64,000 bases of DNA. Origin: Aselliscus stoliczkanus. Its lineage: Eukaryota; Chordata; Mammalia; Chiroptera; Hipposideridae. Shown one piece after another: positions 34,500 through 46,345 of this stretch. Location: contig CM066729.1 of assembly GCA_033961575.1 (NCBI GenBank), positions 96,227,001 to 96,291,000 of the forward strand, written 5' to 3'. Each line of letters begins with the position of its first letter. Positions within the stretch are counted from its first letter, which is position 1. Both the position numbers and the translations under genes were made by a program. The notes under the pieces are model-generated. The model was given only the letters and a program-made list of their open reading frames with translations. It searched no databases and had not been told where the DNA came from.

Positions 34500-37390
34500 A
34501 TATGAGTGTAAGATGGACTGGTATTAAAACATAGCAGAAGCTTAACTTCTTAGGGAAAAAAGGTGAGGGTCATGGAGTACAAAAGCTTGAACCTCATTAT
34601 GAAAACCTAATATACCAATAGAAGAGGTAACTTTGGTTAGAGATAAGGTAACTCTGGCTAGAGAAAAGCAATTAATCTATTTACAAAGGGACATACTATA
34701 TATAATAAAAGAGACAAAATCTGTTCACAAAGCACTGAAGCTAGGATAAGAGGCACAAAATCCAAGAAGGACATAACAAAAAGATATCCACCTAAAATGA
34801 CCATAGTAAATAAAGCCTAGTGGATTTTCCAGGTTTTTCTAATAATACAATAATCTTAACAACTTCTTACATATCTCACTTTTTAATTCAATGGACTATT
34901 TCACAGTTTTATACTAACGACAAAATTCTCTAGAAAAAATAGATATCCATCTATATATTATTTTTCAAACATGCACAAAATTTGTAATAGCTATACTACC
35001 AAAAGGGAAAATCCCAAAAAAATCCTCTCAGGATTTTAATGAATGTGCTCCACATAAAAGTGCTTGAATGCTGTTGATCCCTGGATCAGATTAAGAGTCA
35101 CAGACTACTGTAAAAATTAGATATCATTAGAGTATCAAAATGGTTTGATTATTTTCCAGCATATGTGTCAGTGAAGTGCAGGTGAATATGAATCAAAATG
35201 TCAGTGAAGTGAAGGTAAAGCCAAACAAACAAGTTGTAGATTCAGTTCATACATCATTGATCAATGAATGTTATCAATTTTTGCACAGCCCTGGATCCTG
35301 ATAACTTTCCTGTTGAGTGCATAACATAAATTTTAAATGACCTGGAGCTCACCATGAGAAGAATTACTAAAAAGCACTCTCAATGCTCTAAAAATATTCT
35401 GAATCACTAGTCCAGATAATAGAAGTAACTTCAATATAATATTCAAGAGTCACATAAAATAAATAGAAATACACTTCTTTATATTTAAATCTTCTAAAGA
35501 TAAGCTTCCAAATAAATATTATGATCATATAGGTAAGAACATTAAGATTTTTCATAGTTGATTACTTCTGCAGTATGAAACTCTTAAATGCTTATCAAAT
35601 TAAAATGATAATAACTGAAAACTCCAGTTGCCCCAAATCATATTTTGATATTCTTTATGAGTTCAGAATATAGAGATAATCCAAAAAAAAACAAAAACAA
35701 ACAACAATTAGTATAATACAGGACTGTCCCAGCCCATCAATTGAAGAACATTTGAAGGCTCAGTGTCCTCTACACCCAATAGGCAGTCCTATTGTGGATC
35801 ATTGACATGATGCTATTGGAAATCTGTCTACCTGTGTCATAACCGGGACCATGTAATGATTGCTTGCTTCTCATCAGAGGTCGCTGTTGCAATAATGGTA
35901 GCTTCCAACACCCAATGAAGTAGAAGGAATACCCAGGCCTACACTACAATCATAGGAATTCCTTTACAAATAGCAGAAGAATTTATATCCTTCTGGAGTT
36001 AGTGGGGGTGACCTTTTCTATGATTTTCCACCCTGTTTTTTCTTCTGTATCTGAGAGAAGTAGGAGCCTCTTTCCTGTTGTATCTGTCTAAGATAGAAGT
36101 GTCTTTTACTTCGTATCATACTTTCAACCTCTTTGTTCTTCCTCTCCTCTATCCAAAATCCTTTTCTCTCTGTTCTGTTCCAAACCCTTGGTTCCAATTC
36201 TGATTCTGGAATTCTTATTCTATGGTCAGCAACTGCCTCTACATGCATAAAGTCATCTTCTGAGGCAAACTGCTGTATTCTCTTACCCCATACATACCAG
36301 GGTCTTTTTTTCTGAATGCCAGTTCCTGACCATTAAACCCTCCATATGTTTCAAAATCCTACTGTTTTAAGACTCATGAAATTTGAATACAGGACTTGTT
36401 CCTTTCTTATGGTATATTGAGTTACCCATACTCCCTTTCACTTATTTAAGATATTAGTGCCTTACTCAGTCTTAATTTTAATGGCCACTTTTTCTATCCA
36501 TCGACATAATTTCATCATCCTCACAGATCACTTGTCCAACATACGATCTTTTAATTCTCTGGGAGCCTCTTCCTTGGACTATTTTCTCTGCCATTTTTTT
36601 TTTTTTTTTGGTAAAATGTCCTATATATATATATAAATACTGGAACTTACTAGCAGCCAGGTGTATCCACCTCTGAAATTAATAATGTAAATTATATTTA
36701 CTAGAACAAAATCCATCTTTCCCAGCTACCCTCAACACAATTTTACTCTGACTTTATCATGGATTACAGCTTGATTTCTTTTTTTTTTAATTTATCACTT
36801 ATCTATGGTTCCTTATCCATCAACACTGCTTAGTTTTCTCTCTCAAGATAGAAGGTATTTAGAATTCCATTGTTTCTATTATTGCCTTTGTGATAACCTA
36901 CTATTTTCTTTTAATGTCTGTATCAGTAAAAGACACAACTATCAACTTAGTGATCCTATATATTTACACTAGTTTTGTTCCTCATATCCTGTGAATCATC
37001 AGGTCCTATGATTCTATCTTGTAAATATACTATGAATTGTTATATTTCTCTCTATTTGCACTCACATCCCAATGTTTGAAGCCATCCTCACCTCTCACCT
37101 AAATAATTTGAACAACACACAAAGGTATAATATGCAAAATGAATAAAACATAGGTCAGTAATTGTAGGTATAATGAAATTATTTTGAACTATTCCATTTG
37201 ATTGTCATGTATATTTTGTATTTTTATTTCCATACTAATGTAGGAACTGAGGGAACTCATCGTTTGTGTCTTTGACAATGTTTACAAGTTAATGGCCTTA
37301 TGTTAGTATCATACTGATTTGATATTGGGAAATAATTGCAAGATAAAATTAGTTTCTTCACTGCATCACTTTTTAAAATTCTAAACTTTT
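34500..37390. other. Unassigned DNA
   Basis: No exon or RNA gene seen. A modestly GC-richer part at about 35730-36010 could be an old repeat. A near-repeat (TGTCAGTGAAGTGCAGGT / TGTCAGTGAAGTGAAGGT) lies at 35167-35184 and 35200-35217. Poly-T runs occur near 36597 and 36780. The 60-80 codon frames on both strands near 36.0-36.3 kb show no recognisable protein. Confidence 0.4.
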
Positions 37391-37399
37391 TGTCACACC

Positions 37400-37960
37400 G
37401 CAGTGAGTAACCTTTTTCTTTTTAATTAATAGATATTTTTGAGCAGTTTTAGGTTTACAGAAAAATTAAACTGAAAATCCACAATCCACATATAACTTTT
37501 CTCCCAGCCTCCATGCACAGATCCCCCTATTATTAGCATCTATTATTAACATTTTAGTGTAATATATCTATTATAATTGATGAACCAATACTGATGTATT
37601 GTTATCAAACTCCATAGTTTACATGGGAGCTCACTCTTTATGTTGTGCCTTTTACTGGTTTTGACAAATGTGTAATGATATGATTCAATCATTACAATAT
37701 CATACAGAATAACCCTAAAAAGTCCCCCATGCCACCTATTCATCCATCCATTCTTCCCCCTGGACTCTTGGCAGCCACTGGCCTTTTTACTTTCTCCATA
37801 GTTATATCTTTCCTGAAATGTCATGTAATTGGAATTGTATATAGCCTTTTCAGACTAGCTTCTTTCACTTAGCAAAATGCATTCAATTTTCCTCCACGTC
37901 CTTTCATAGAGTGATCTCTTTAAAATGAAAAGCATATCATGTGAGTACCCTGTTTAGAAT
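37400..37960 (-). mobile_element. L1 3'UTR (L1M-type), antisense
   Basis: 'TTGAGCAGTTTTAGGTTTACAGAAAAATTAAACTGAAAATCC', 'GATGAACCAATACTGATGTATTGTTATCAAACTCCATAGTTTACATGGGAGCTCACTCTTTATGTTGTGC', 'TTTGACAAATGTGTAATGATATG', 'CCTTTTCAGACTAGCTTCTTTCACTTAGCAAAATGCATTC' are classical antisense L1 3'UTR text. Confidence 0.8.
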
Positions 37961-38024
37961 GCCTTGATAGGTTTCCATTGTTCTAAAATAGAGTCTAAAA
38001 CCCTTAAGAATGTCTAAAACTCTA

Positions 38025-38205
38025 TTACTCAAAGTGTGGTTTGTACAAAAGAAAACACATCTTCACCTAAGAGTTTATTCTAAATATAGATTCTCAGAAG
38101 CCACTCTGGTAATACTGAGTTATCACCAACATACTGGCAGGATCCCAGGGGGACCTAGATGTTCACAGACATTTGAAAGCACTGGTTTTGTAAGCACTCA
38201 ATGCT
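38025..38205 (+). mobile_element. MER5A-like hAT MITE
   Basis: Left 'TTACTCAAAGTGTGGTTTGTA' matches one MER5A terminus (CTACTCAAAGTGTGGTCC). Right 'GAAAGCACTG' matches the other (GAGAAGCACTG). Interior partly recognisable. Confidence 0.55.
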
Positions 38206-38779
38206 CTTTTTCTGCACCTTCTTTCTAGTCCTATTATGAATCACCTTCCCATCTGTAATTAGTGAATAACAAAGAATTCCAGGGTTTCAAAAATGAAAAC
38301 CTCTATTTTTCTCCACATGAATAAAAAAAAATATTACAATAATAATTATAAAGATAATAAAATAGTAAAAATAAATAAAAAGTTCTATTTTTAAAGTCAT
38401 ACAAACTTCCTTAGTGGCAAATTTCTTTGAGTTTTATTTTTTAAGCCACTTGAATGTTTTAACTATTTTTATTATAATAAAAATTTATGCAAAATTTATG
38501 CAAAGTGTTTAATGAAAATTTTCACTTCACTTTTATTATTTTTTCTTTTAAAAGTAACCTAAAATATTTGAATCTGTATGGATGTTTAGTCTTATATTTA
38601 CATTTTAAATACTGACTCCATATTTATTTGATAAACAGTTATTCCACCTAAAAAACAAAAACCAGAAAGCCATGTATGTTTCAATAAGAACAAAAGAAAT
38701 AATAACTTAGTCACTTCAAAGCTCATCTGGATAACTTTTATGTACCTAACAGACAACAGCTAAAACATAATTTCCTCAG

Positions 38780-39030
38780 GGAAGCCTATTATGAACTCAT
38801 CAGCCAAGGTTTGAACCTGTCATTATATCCTTTATTGCTCCATAGTATCCTTTGTCATAAAACACTTGATATTATTTTTGTGTATGTCAATGTCCGTGCT
38901 AGATTGTAAATCTTATTGGGAATTTAGAATAGAGAATATGTCTGTCATATTTTCTGCAGCATCCTCAGGATCTAGGACACTGCTTAAATCACACATAATA
39001 AACAGATAAATATTTTCTTGGTAAATGTAA
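38780..39030 (+). mobile_element. L2 LINE 3' end
   Basis: 'CTCAGGGAAGCCTATTATGAACTC', 'TCATAAAACACTTGATATTATTTTTGTGTATGTC', 'GTGCTAGATTGTAAATCTTATTGGGAATTTAGAATAGAGAATATGTCTGTCATATTTTCTGCAGCATCCTCAGGATCTAGGACACTGCTTAAATCAC' follow the L2 3' end motif by motif. Confidence 0.8.
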
Positions 39031-39679
39031 ATGCAATTGCTGTGTGATTTCAGTGAATATTATTACCCAACCCTTAGAACTTTAACATCTATATCCACTA
39101 TCTTGTATACAGAACATTGATTTCCAGAATCAAACATTTCCCATTGTTTTGAAAGGAAGAATCTACAATATGTTTCTTCTTAAAAAGATTATAAAATATA
39201 ATACAATTTCATATTTTGTGTGTGTTTGGCCTAAAATATAAATATCCCTTATTTTGCCAAAGTTGAGCATAATGCACAAATTATTCTGTTTCATTTACAA
39301 AGCAGGTATATTCTTAACAGGCATATTCATTGTTCTTGGTCCTTCTCTTTAGGTATAATCTGTTTGGGGACAAAGACTGAGGATTTGGGTTTGTTATTCT
39401 TTATTTTGCTTGATTGCTTGACATTTCACAGCAGACACACATCCATTGTTCAATAAAAAGGAACTTCATTTTCCCTATATATCTCAGGTTTCCTTTTAGA
39501 ATTTATTTTGCAAGCTTTATAACATCTCTTGGTTCTAGAGAAATGTCTGTTCTTTTTCTTTCATATAAATCTGCTGGAATAAAACGGCAGGTTCCATATC
39601 CCACACTAACATAAAGATGAAATAAAATATAGGTTTCCTTCCTCCCAGTTCACTATGCCCATCACAGCACAAAATGTCT

Positions 39680-40110
39680 GTGTGGAATAATAATGGAAAA
39701 CTATAATAACCAAGATCGCAATAGAATGCATAGCTGCAAAGAAAAACGCTGAGTGCATCCGCAGTACAGACAGGATAGAGTCCTGAAATACTGCTTTCCT
39801 TGGGATTCAGAATTTATATTCAAAACATTGCAGTTGCTGCGAGACACCACAATAACACTTCTACAGCACAGTTTCAAAGGTCTAATAAATTAGATTTTTC
39901 CTTGGCTCCATCAAATATACTGTGTTCAGCAGTTTCAACAATGGAAGCTTCATCTAATTGAATTAAGTGCTGTGGAGGCTGGTGCCAGCAATGCTACCTC
40001 GAGCTGATAGACTCAGGTTCGCAATATTGCTCATCTGGCACGCAGCCACTAGGATGATCATGGACACTGAGCCAACAATTTGATCTCAAGTAACTGAAAG
40101 GCAAGAAAGG
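39680..40110. other. Low-repeat, GC-richer block with an exon-like minus-strand segment
   Basis: About 400 bp with no repeat family I recognise and several CpGs (CCGCAGTACAG, GCTGCGAGACACC, CTCGAGCTG, GGTTCGCAATATTG, GGCACGCAG), unusual in this window. On the minus strand a good splice-acceptor-like tract (TGTCCCTTTCTTGCCTTTCAG) precedes 40093. A donor-like CTCGAG/GTAGCA follows about 96 bp later (39998). One of the three frames across that 96 bp is open, another stays open to the first codons, and none gives a protein I recognise. It could be a conserved noncoding element, a noncoding exon or chance. Confidence 0.3.
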
Positions 40111-40548
40111 GACAATTTTCCTTTTAATGGTGCAGCAGTCCTAACATGAAAATTTATATCTCACCACTACCATATATCTAGAACATTTCTGGAAGGCCAC
40201 TTATTATTAAATTTAAATGTTTAATTCTAAAAAGGACTGCAAGTTCATCACTATTTTAATAGGATAATTTTCCTCTAAAGCCATCTCTACTGAAAATGGT
40301 AAATGTTGGCTGCAAATGCAGTTTTAACACTGCAAGTTCTCACAATATATGGAAGTGTTAGTTCTTTTCTCTTTGTGTGTTTCTTTTTCTTTGTTTTGGT
40401 AGTTTAAAAAAATGAAATTCAAATAAAGCTTGCCACAAAGAAAATTTCTAATTAAAAAGTTAATTTAATTATTGTAATTTGTTAAAGCTGGAGTAACATA
40501 TTTTTGCAACTTAGAGCACTGAATTTTTTTTTTCAGTGAACTTATATA

Positions 40549-40785
40549 CCAGGGGTGCCAAAAAAATATATACAAGTGGACATTTGGTTAATGTTGCTCA
40601 AGCAGTAGTTTGCTATAATCAGAGGTGTCTGCATACTGATGGTAACCACTTTGAGCACCTCTTATAATTGCAGAAGTCAAACAGGACTTGTATTCATGTC
40701 TTGTTATTGGTATATTTTGAGTATTACAATTTTAATACAAGTTTTCATCTCTTAAAATATGTATACATTTTTTTGGCACCCTCTG
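40549..40785. mobile_element. Mariner-derived MITE with TA target duplication
   Basis: The left terminus CCAGGGGTGCCAAAAAAATATATAC and the reverse complement of the right terminus CAGAGGGTGCCAAAAAAATGTATAC form matching inverted repeats. TA flanks both ends (40547-40548 and 40786-40787). Total 237 bp. It is an internally deleted mariner: the left repeat joins almost directly to the end of the transposase gene. Confidence 0.92.
40578..40667 (+). pseudogene. Mariner transposase C-terminus retained in the MITE
   Basis: Starting at GGA (40578) the plus strand encodes an uninterrupted 29-residue stretch ending HTDGNHFEHLL and TAA (40665-40667). The ending HFEHL plus stop is typical of mariner transposases (G-HF-HL). 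The catalytic domain is absent, so the peptide cannot be active. No start codon in context and no reason to think it is translated. Confidence 0.8.
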
Positions 40786-41519
40786 TATTTATAGTTTTCT
40801 GTATTAAAACTCATAATATCACATTTCCATAATTTCATTATTATCAGAATATTGATTTGATTCATAATTAATCAACTGATTATAGAGTAATTTTGCAATC
40901 ACAAATAACTACATTATTATATTTATTCATTTCAGTCAAGCTGACAGAATATAAAATTAGAAGTAAACAAAAGGCATAGTGCATATTAGTGTCAGCAGGC
41001 ATATTGATCATTTTTGGTTCTTTCTTTTACATATAATCTCCTTTCAAGAAACTCTTATAAGAAACTGAATAAGAATATTAAATTATAAATATATCAAAAA
41101 AGGAAAGTTTAGTAAAATATAATTACCACTGCAGTAGTGTTATGTCTTACTGTGGCTTTTGAAACACATTTAAATAATGTAAGGTTAATAGTGGAGTCGT
41201 GATGGATCACACAATCTGGGAATGTAGTCATGGAAAGAAATGTCTACTGTATGAAGACTTTACATGTCAGAGCAAAAGAGTCCAGCTTTAAACATAGGCT
41301 AGCTACCTGTCATTCAAACCCTGAGATTCAAAGGAATTTGTAAAAATAACATTTTAATGTTGCTACACAGTAATGAATGTAAGAAAAAAATGAACAATTT
41401 AATTTAGTATTATAATGAGTGGCCAACAATGATATTCTGCTAAAAATGTCAAATATCAATTAATTTTAGAGATAACACCAAGTAGTATGAAGTAATTTCA
41501 ACAATGTTTAATACAAGTT

Positions 41520-41815
41520 GCATTTTAACAAGATCTACAGGTGATGGGTATGAAAGTTAAAGTTTGGAAAGCACCAATTAAGCATTATTTGTATTATGCA
41601 ATGTTTCCTTTTAGTAGTCTTTGAAATCCATCAGGGTAACATTTCTAACATATTCACTTTTATATTTATATATTAATTAATAATTAACTCAAGAAATCAC
41701 CCAAAATTAGTATTATATCTATCAGATATTCTAAAAGGGTACAGGGCAGAGTTTGATAGGAAAAACAAGAAGGGGTTCTAGTAAATTGTTTAACAATAAT
41801 GAATGTATTGACATT
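41520..41815 (+). repeat. Diverged duplication, copy 2 (partner at 30330-30645)
   Basis: Begins with a MER5-like end ('CATTTTAACAAGATCTACAGGTGATGGGTATGAAAGTTAAAGTTTGGAAAGCACC') and continues with unassigned sequence that aligns with copy 1. Same orientation, 11.2 kb apart, with many substitutions and small indels. Confidence 0.75.
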
Positions 41816-41899
41816 TTTCCCATAATCACAGATTAACACTTTATTATCCAATTTTATTGAATCAGGTGATATAATTATGTAATTTGTATGCTCTGCTCT

Positions 41900-42138
41900 A
41901 CTGAGTGGAGTCATTATGATGATTTTTAGTTTAATATGTTACCTACTTCAAATAACATGACTTTCAATGGGTCTTCAGTTATTTACTTTGAATGATAGTG
42001 AAAATTTCAATCTATGCAGTTTGATGGTTATCAGTTACTATTAATACTTCCTAGAATGCCATATGTTATATTGTAAAACTTTTTCTAAATATTCTATCAG
42101 GATTTATGAGTTGAAAACTGGATCCATGGCCAAGATTA
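41900..42138. other. AT-rich DNA, nothing assigned
   Basis: Short unassigned stretch before the young SINE. Confidence 0.4.
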
Positions 42139-42152
42139 CCACTTATGTACTC

Positions 42153-42154
<2 letters not shown>

Positions 42155-42188
<34 letters not shown>

Positions 42189-42278
42189 GGCAGTGTCACT
42201 GGCCCTCACATGTGGGACCAAACCGGGGCCGCTGGCTTCCCAAGCCAGCGCTTAACCACCGCGCCACTCGGCCGGCCC
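42155..42278 (-). mobile_element. tRNA-derived SINE, short family, very young
   Basis: An uninterrupted poly-T (poly-A on minus) of 33 bases, then 'GGGCAGTGTCACTGGCCCTCACATGTGGGACC...GCCGCTGGCTTCCCAAGCCAGCGCTTAACCACCGCGCCACTCGGCCGGCCC'. Perfect 15-bp TSD, CACTTATGTACTCTA, at 42140-42154 and 42279-42293. The intact tail and CpG-rich head mark it as the youngest-looking insertion in the window. Confidence 0.96.
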
Positions 42279-42682
42279 CACTTATGTACTCTAGATATTC
42301 AAGAAAATATCTACTCACTAATACTTTTCTGCATGTAAAATATTATTAGGTTAATTCAGTTAATTCCTAGTTTATATTACAGACATTTAATAAAGGTATA
42401 TGTATCAAAATATTTTAAATTTCTCTTCAGATCATCAACAGATTATCAAGTATAAGAAGGACTCATCAGAAAATCAGGGTCAAATATTGATAAACATTAA
42501 AATCTGTATTTAATTTAACAGTAAGGAACTATTTTAGATACATTGCTTATAAAATCCCCTTAGTCCAACTCTTGTTCCAGTCACAGTTAGAGCAAACCAA
42601 CACCAAGCAGGCTTTGACCAGAGTAGAACAGAGAAAGCTCTTGTAACCCAGAATAAAGCTTAATTCCTGATCCAAGACTCCA

Positions 42683-43441
42683 ATGACTACTGCAGAATGT
42701 AAGGAAAACCAGCTCAGCATTCTTGTTCATACAACCCAAATGGCCAGGAGTTTACATTTAATGGGCCACCTTTATTCACCAGGGTGGTTGAAGCTAAGAG
42801 ATAAATGCTTTCCATTTTTACCTCCCAGGCCAACTCTACTAAAATACATTTTACAAGTCTCCTCAGATTGTCTAATCATATCAGGCACCAGTCACAGGGA
42901 GCAGCCTCAAAATGGAGAATACATCCTCCTATGTTGTCTTCCTTTCTTCTCTTTATGCTTCCCCATGTTTGTTACTCATGCTCTTTTAGATCACTTTCCA
43001 AGTAAACTACCTATAGGAAATGCTTTGTCCTTGGTGCAGCTTTTAGTAAAAAGGAATATATATATAAAGTTAATGTTAAATTATTACCTTCTTATGAACT
43101 TTTTCTCTCTCAAATATTTGTTTATATATGGAAGAAATCAAAATACCATCTTCAAAAAAAATTTCAGTTCTCCATTAAGGATCATAAAACACCTAGACTT
43201 TCACTTTCCCATTAAAGATTATAAAATTCCTAGACATATGCCTCTGGCATTTACTATAATAGCTGTGTCATTTTCTTGCTCAGGTGCTCAGTTTTCCTGG
43301 GTACAACTCTTTTTTGACAGCCCATCAGATAAACCATCAAAGGAATCTTGTGGATGTCACGAAATTGCCTTCTCTTTCATTACCAAATTTAAACCTTCTC
43401 ACTTTCAGACCTATTTATATATAGTAGACAGCGGTGGCTAG
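42683..43441 (+). other. Longest open frame (252 codons), no recognisable protein
   Basis: ATG at 42683; an in-frame TGA lies about 15 bases upstream, so the frame starts close to its ATG. The deduced sequence is rich in Leu, Phe, Ile, Lys and Ser, mirroring AT-rich DNA. It has no signal peptide, domain or motif I recognise. Its GC-richer first third (42540-43030) contains LTR- or repeat-like text ('CACAGGGAGCAGCCTCAAAATGGAG'); the middle is AT-rich low-complexity DNA. A run this long is unusual given how often stops should occur at this composition, but I consider chance or a decayed repeat more likely than a gene. Confidence 0.2.
43173..43235 (+). repeat. 26-bp imperfect direct repeat, period 37
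   Basis: CATTAAGGATCATAAAACACCTAGAC (43173-43198) and CATTAAAGATTATAAAATTCCTAGAC (43210-43235) differ at five positions. A short local duplication inside the open frame. Confidence 0.7.
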
Positions 43442-43699
43442 AATCAATAAACTCCTCAATCAAGTTATGAACTAACACCATATCATTAGACAGATAATAA
43501 TGGAGTTGAGAAGGATCAGAAAGAAAAGGGCAGCCAGAATGATGAAGGGGATGAAGTAGCTTTCATCTGAGTTTAAAATAAATCATCTGATCATAATGTG
43601 ACTTAGATTTAACTTTTTCTGGAGTCAAAAGTCAATGTTAAGTCATAAAGAGTTTTGGAGAGGGCAATATGTTCTCCAACTTTCATGATGTTAGAACTA

Positions 43700-45330
43700 T
43701 GACACTCACTACTAAAAGATGCATTTTGAAGACATTTATTAAAAGTGATAATTAAACCTATGAGTTGCACAGTCATTATTACCCCATGAGAAACTATCTA
43801 TAGAAAATATTGATAGGATCACCCAAAATTATGGCTGAATTTCCCAGTGGATAATATAGGAATCTGGCAAGCTAGCAAGCATATTTTTTACACCTGTATA
43901 TAAAACATAGTTTTCTGTCCCTGGCTAAAATGGATAAAAAGTTTTTGTTGTTGTTGTTTGGTTGTTTGTTTTGTTTTCCTTTTCATGCACATTTAAAGCT
44001 GACAGTCTTACAGATTATTCCAAATATGATACATATTGTCATCAAAATTCAAAAAGGACCTCTTTTCCATAGATAGGCAGTGAAAGATTCATCAATTGTC
44101 TCTCACTTTAGAAGTACTATTGTAACATTCTACAAACCACTGGAGCTTTGGCAACTTAATTAATATGTCAAATTGCGGGATTTTCCTGCGGATTATCTCT
44201 GATCACCTGTCAGATGTATATTTCAGTAGAGCAGTTAAAGTTTTCCTACTTCTTGTTCACTAGCATTTAGCATAATCTCAGCGATGAAATGGACTTGCAT
44301 CATTTGTTGTGGAATATGATGATAATCAAGATTTCTTTGGACTCGGAATCACTGGGAACAGACTTGACATACCCTTGAGGCAAATAGATGAAGGCATTCT
44401 ACTGTCCTTACTGTATGAATACAAAACACTTCTGATTTCCTTTGCTAATAGTGATTTAAAAAAATAGATGAATCACTATATTCCAGGTTCCAAAGTGTGC
44501 TTTAATTTACTCTAGTAAATATACTATCTCCATAACTACAGGTTAAAATGGTATTACTCAATGAAGGCAGTTGATGAAAGATAATAAACTTCCTTTACAA
44601 TGTACCTGGTTTTTGTACTACTAGATAGTCATTTTAAATAGGTATTCAGTAGTATTAACCACACCTGTAGTACTCAAGAATTTCATGATAGCACTAAACT
44701 CTGCGATCACCTTTATGGATACAGAATTACTTTTACGTATTATCTTAATGGAGTGGGCGCTTTTCTTCCAGCTTTCAGTTGTCTTTTCCAGCCATTCCTG
44801 GAACCAGGGAATTGATGCAGGGATTCTGCCCATTTAAGTACATTAATTTGATTGTATAGTCTGTGAATGTTAAATAACCATCAGATAAATCTGTAGTCCC
44901 AGCAATAGACGAGGAGGCAGATTTAGGTCTGCCCTCCTTTTAAAACCTAAATACAAGAAGTTTCCTTTGGTGGACCACAGTGATTTTTCAAGGCACCATG
45001 ACTTACTCGGTCAAAGCCACTATCTCAGAACACTCAGAAATTTTAGGTTTTTCCTGTTTCTTTGAAACATTACTCTAGTAACTGGTACAAAGTTCTTCTG
45101 GAGTAACCCTGGAATGATATCCATGATTTACTACTGTGGCTGAGGTGTAGAATCCTTCCTCAAAGGAACTTGAACTATCTGTGAATTGTCATATGTTTAG
45201 AAACTGAGCAACAGGCTATGAATAGTTTTCTGCCCAACTAACCAAGAACTTTTGTTTTTGCCTAAATATGACAAGTTACATCTGAATAATCTGCCAAACA
45301 ATTTCATTCTCAAGAACTCCTTGATCAATG
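43700..45330. mobile_element. Probable ERVL-MaLR internal sequence, decayed
   Basis: Segments resemble MST/THE1-type MaLR internal text: 'GGAATCACTGGGAACAGACTTGAC', 'GATGAAGGCATTCTACTGTCC', 'CAGGTTCCAAAGTGTGCTTTAATTTACTCTAG', 'CATGACTTACTCGGTCAAAGCCACTATCTCAGAACACTCAG', 'ATTCTCAAGAACTCCTTGATCAATGAGTTATACC'. No open retroviral gene. Assigned from memory of the consensus, so moderate confidence; outer edges unclear. Confidence 0.45.
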
Positions 45331-46345
45331 AGTTATACCAAATATTCGTGTTTTTATTTAAATAACCTTTTGTTTTGAGATAATTTTACATTCACATGTA
45401 GTTGTAACAAATAATACAGAGTTCCTGTATGTATATTCTTTACCTACATTCACATAGTGTTAGCATTTTATGAAACTATACTGCAACATCTCACCTGGGT
45501 ATTGACATTGATAAAGACACAGAACAATGTCATCACCACCAAGATCCCTCATGTGGCCCTTTTACAGCCTCATCCAATTCTCCCCCAACTCACCCCTCTC
45601 CTTAATTTTCTCATTCCATGAATGTTACCTAAATGATACCACACAGTATGTAACTTGTTGGGAAAGGGCTTGTTTTATTCAGCCTAATCTCCTGAGAATT
45701 CTTTGATGGTTGTGTCAATAGTGACTTCCTTTATTATTGCTGAGTAGTGTTCCCTGATATGGATATCCTAGTTTTTTCAACCTTTTCATTCACTGAAGGA
45801 TATTGGTTTGTTTCCCACTTTTGACTCTTATTGGTAAAGCTGTTATAAATATTTGCGTACAGGTTTCTATAGGGACATAAGTCTTTCTTGATTACTGTAC
45901 CTATATAATAAGTCTTGGAATCCAATAGTTTCACTTTATGGAAGTTCTTTTAGTGATTTTAATTCTTTTGCATTTACATACAAATTTTAGAGAAAACTAT
46001 TGTCAATATCCATAAAAATCTTGCTACAATGGGAATTTTGTTTAATTTGTATGCCAATTTGAGAACTGACATCTTCTTTATTGAGTTTTCTAATGTATGA
46101 ACACAGTATATCATTCCACTTATTTAGATCTTCACTTTCTTTTATCAGAATTATGTAGATTTTGGCATAAAATTTCTACAACTGTTTTATTAGACCTACA
46201 CTCAAGTATTTCATTTTGAGTGATTGTAAATAATACTGTATTATAATTTTTATATTCACTCATTCCTTACTACTATATGGAAATACAATAGAGTTTTAAA
46301 ATATTTATCTTGTATCCTCCAAACTGCTGAGCTCATGTGTTATTT

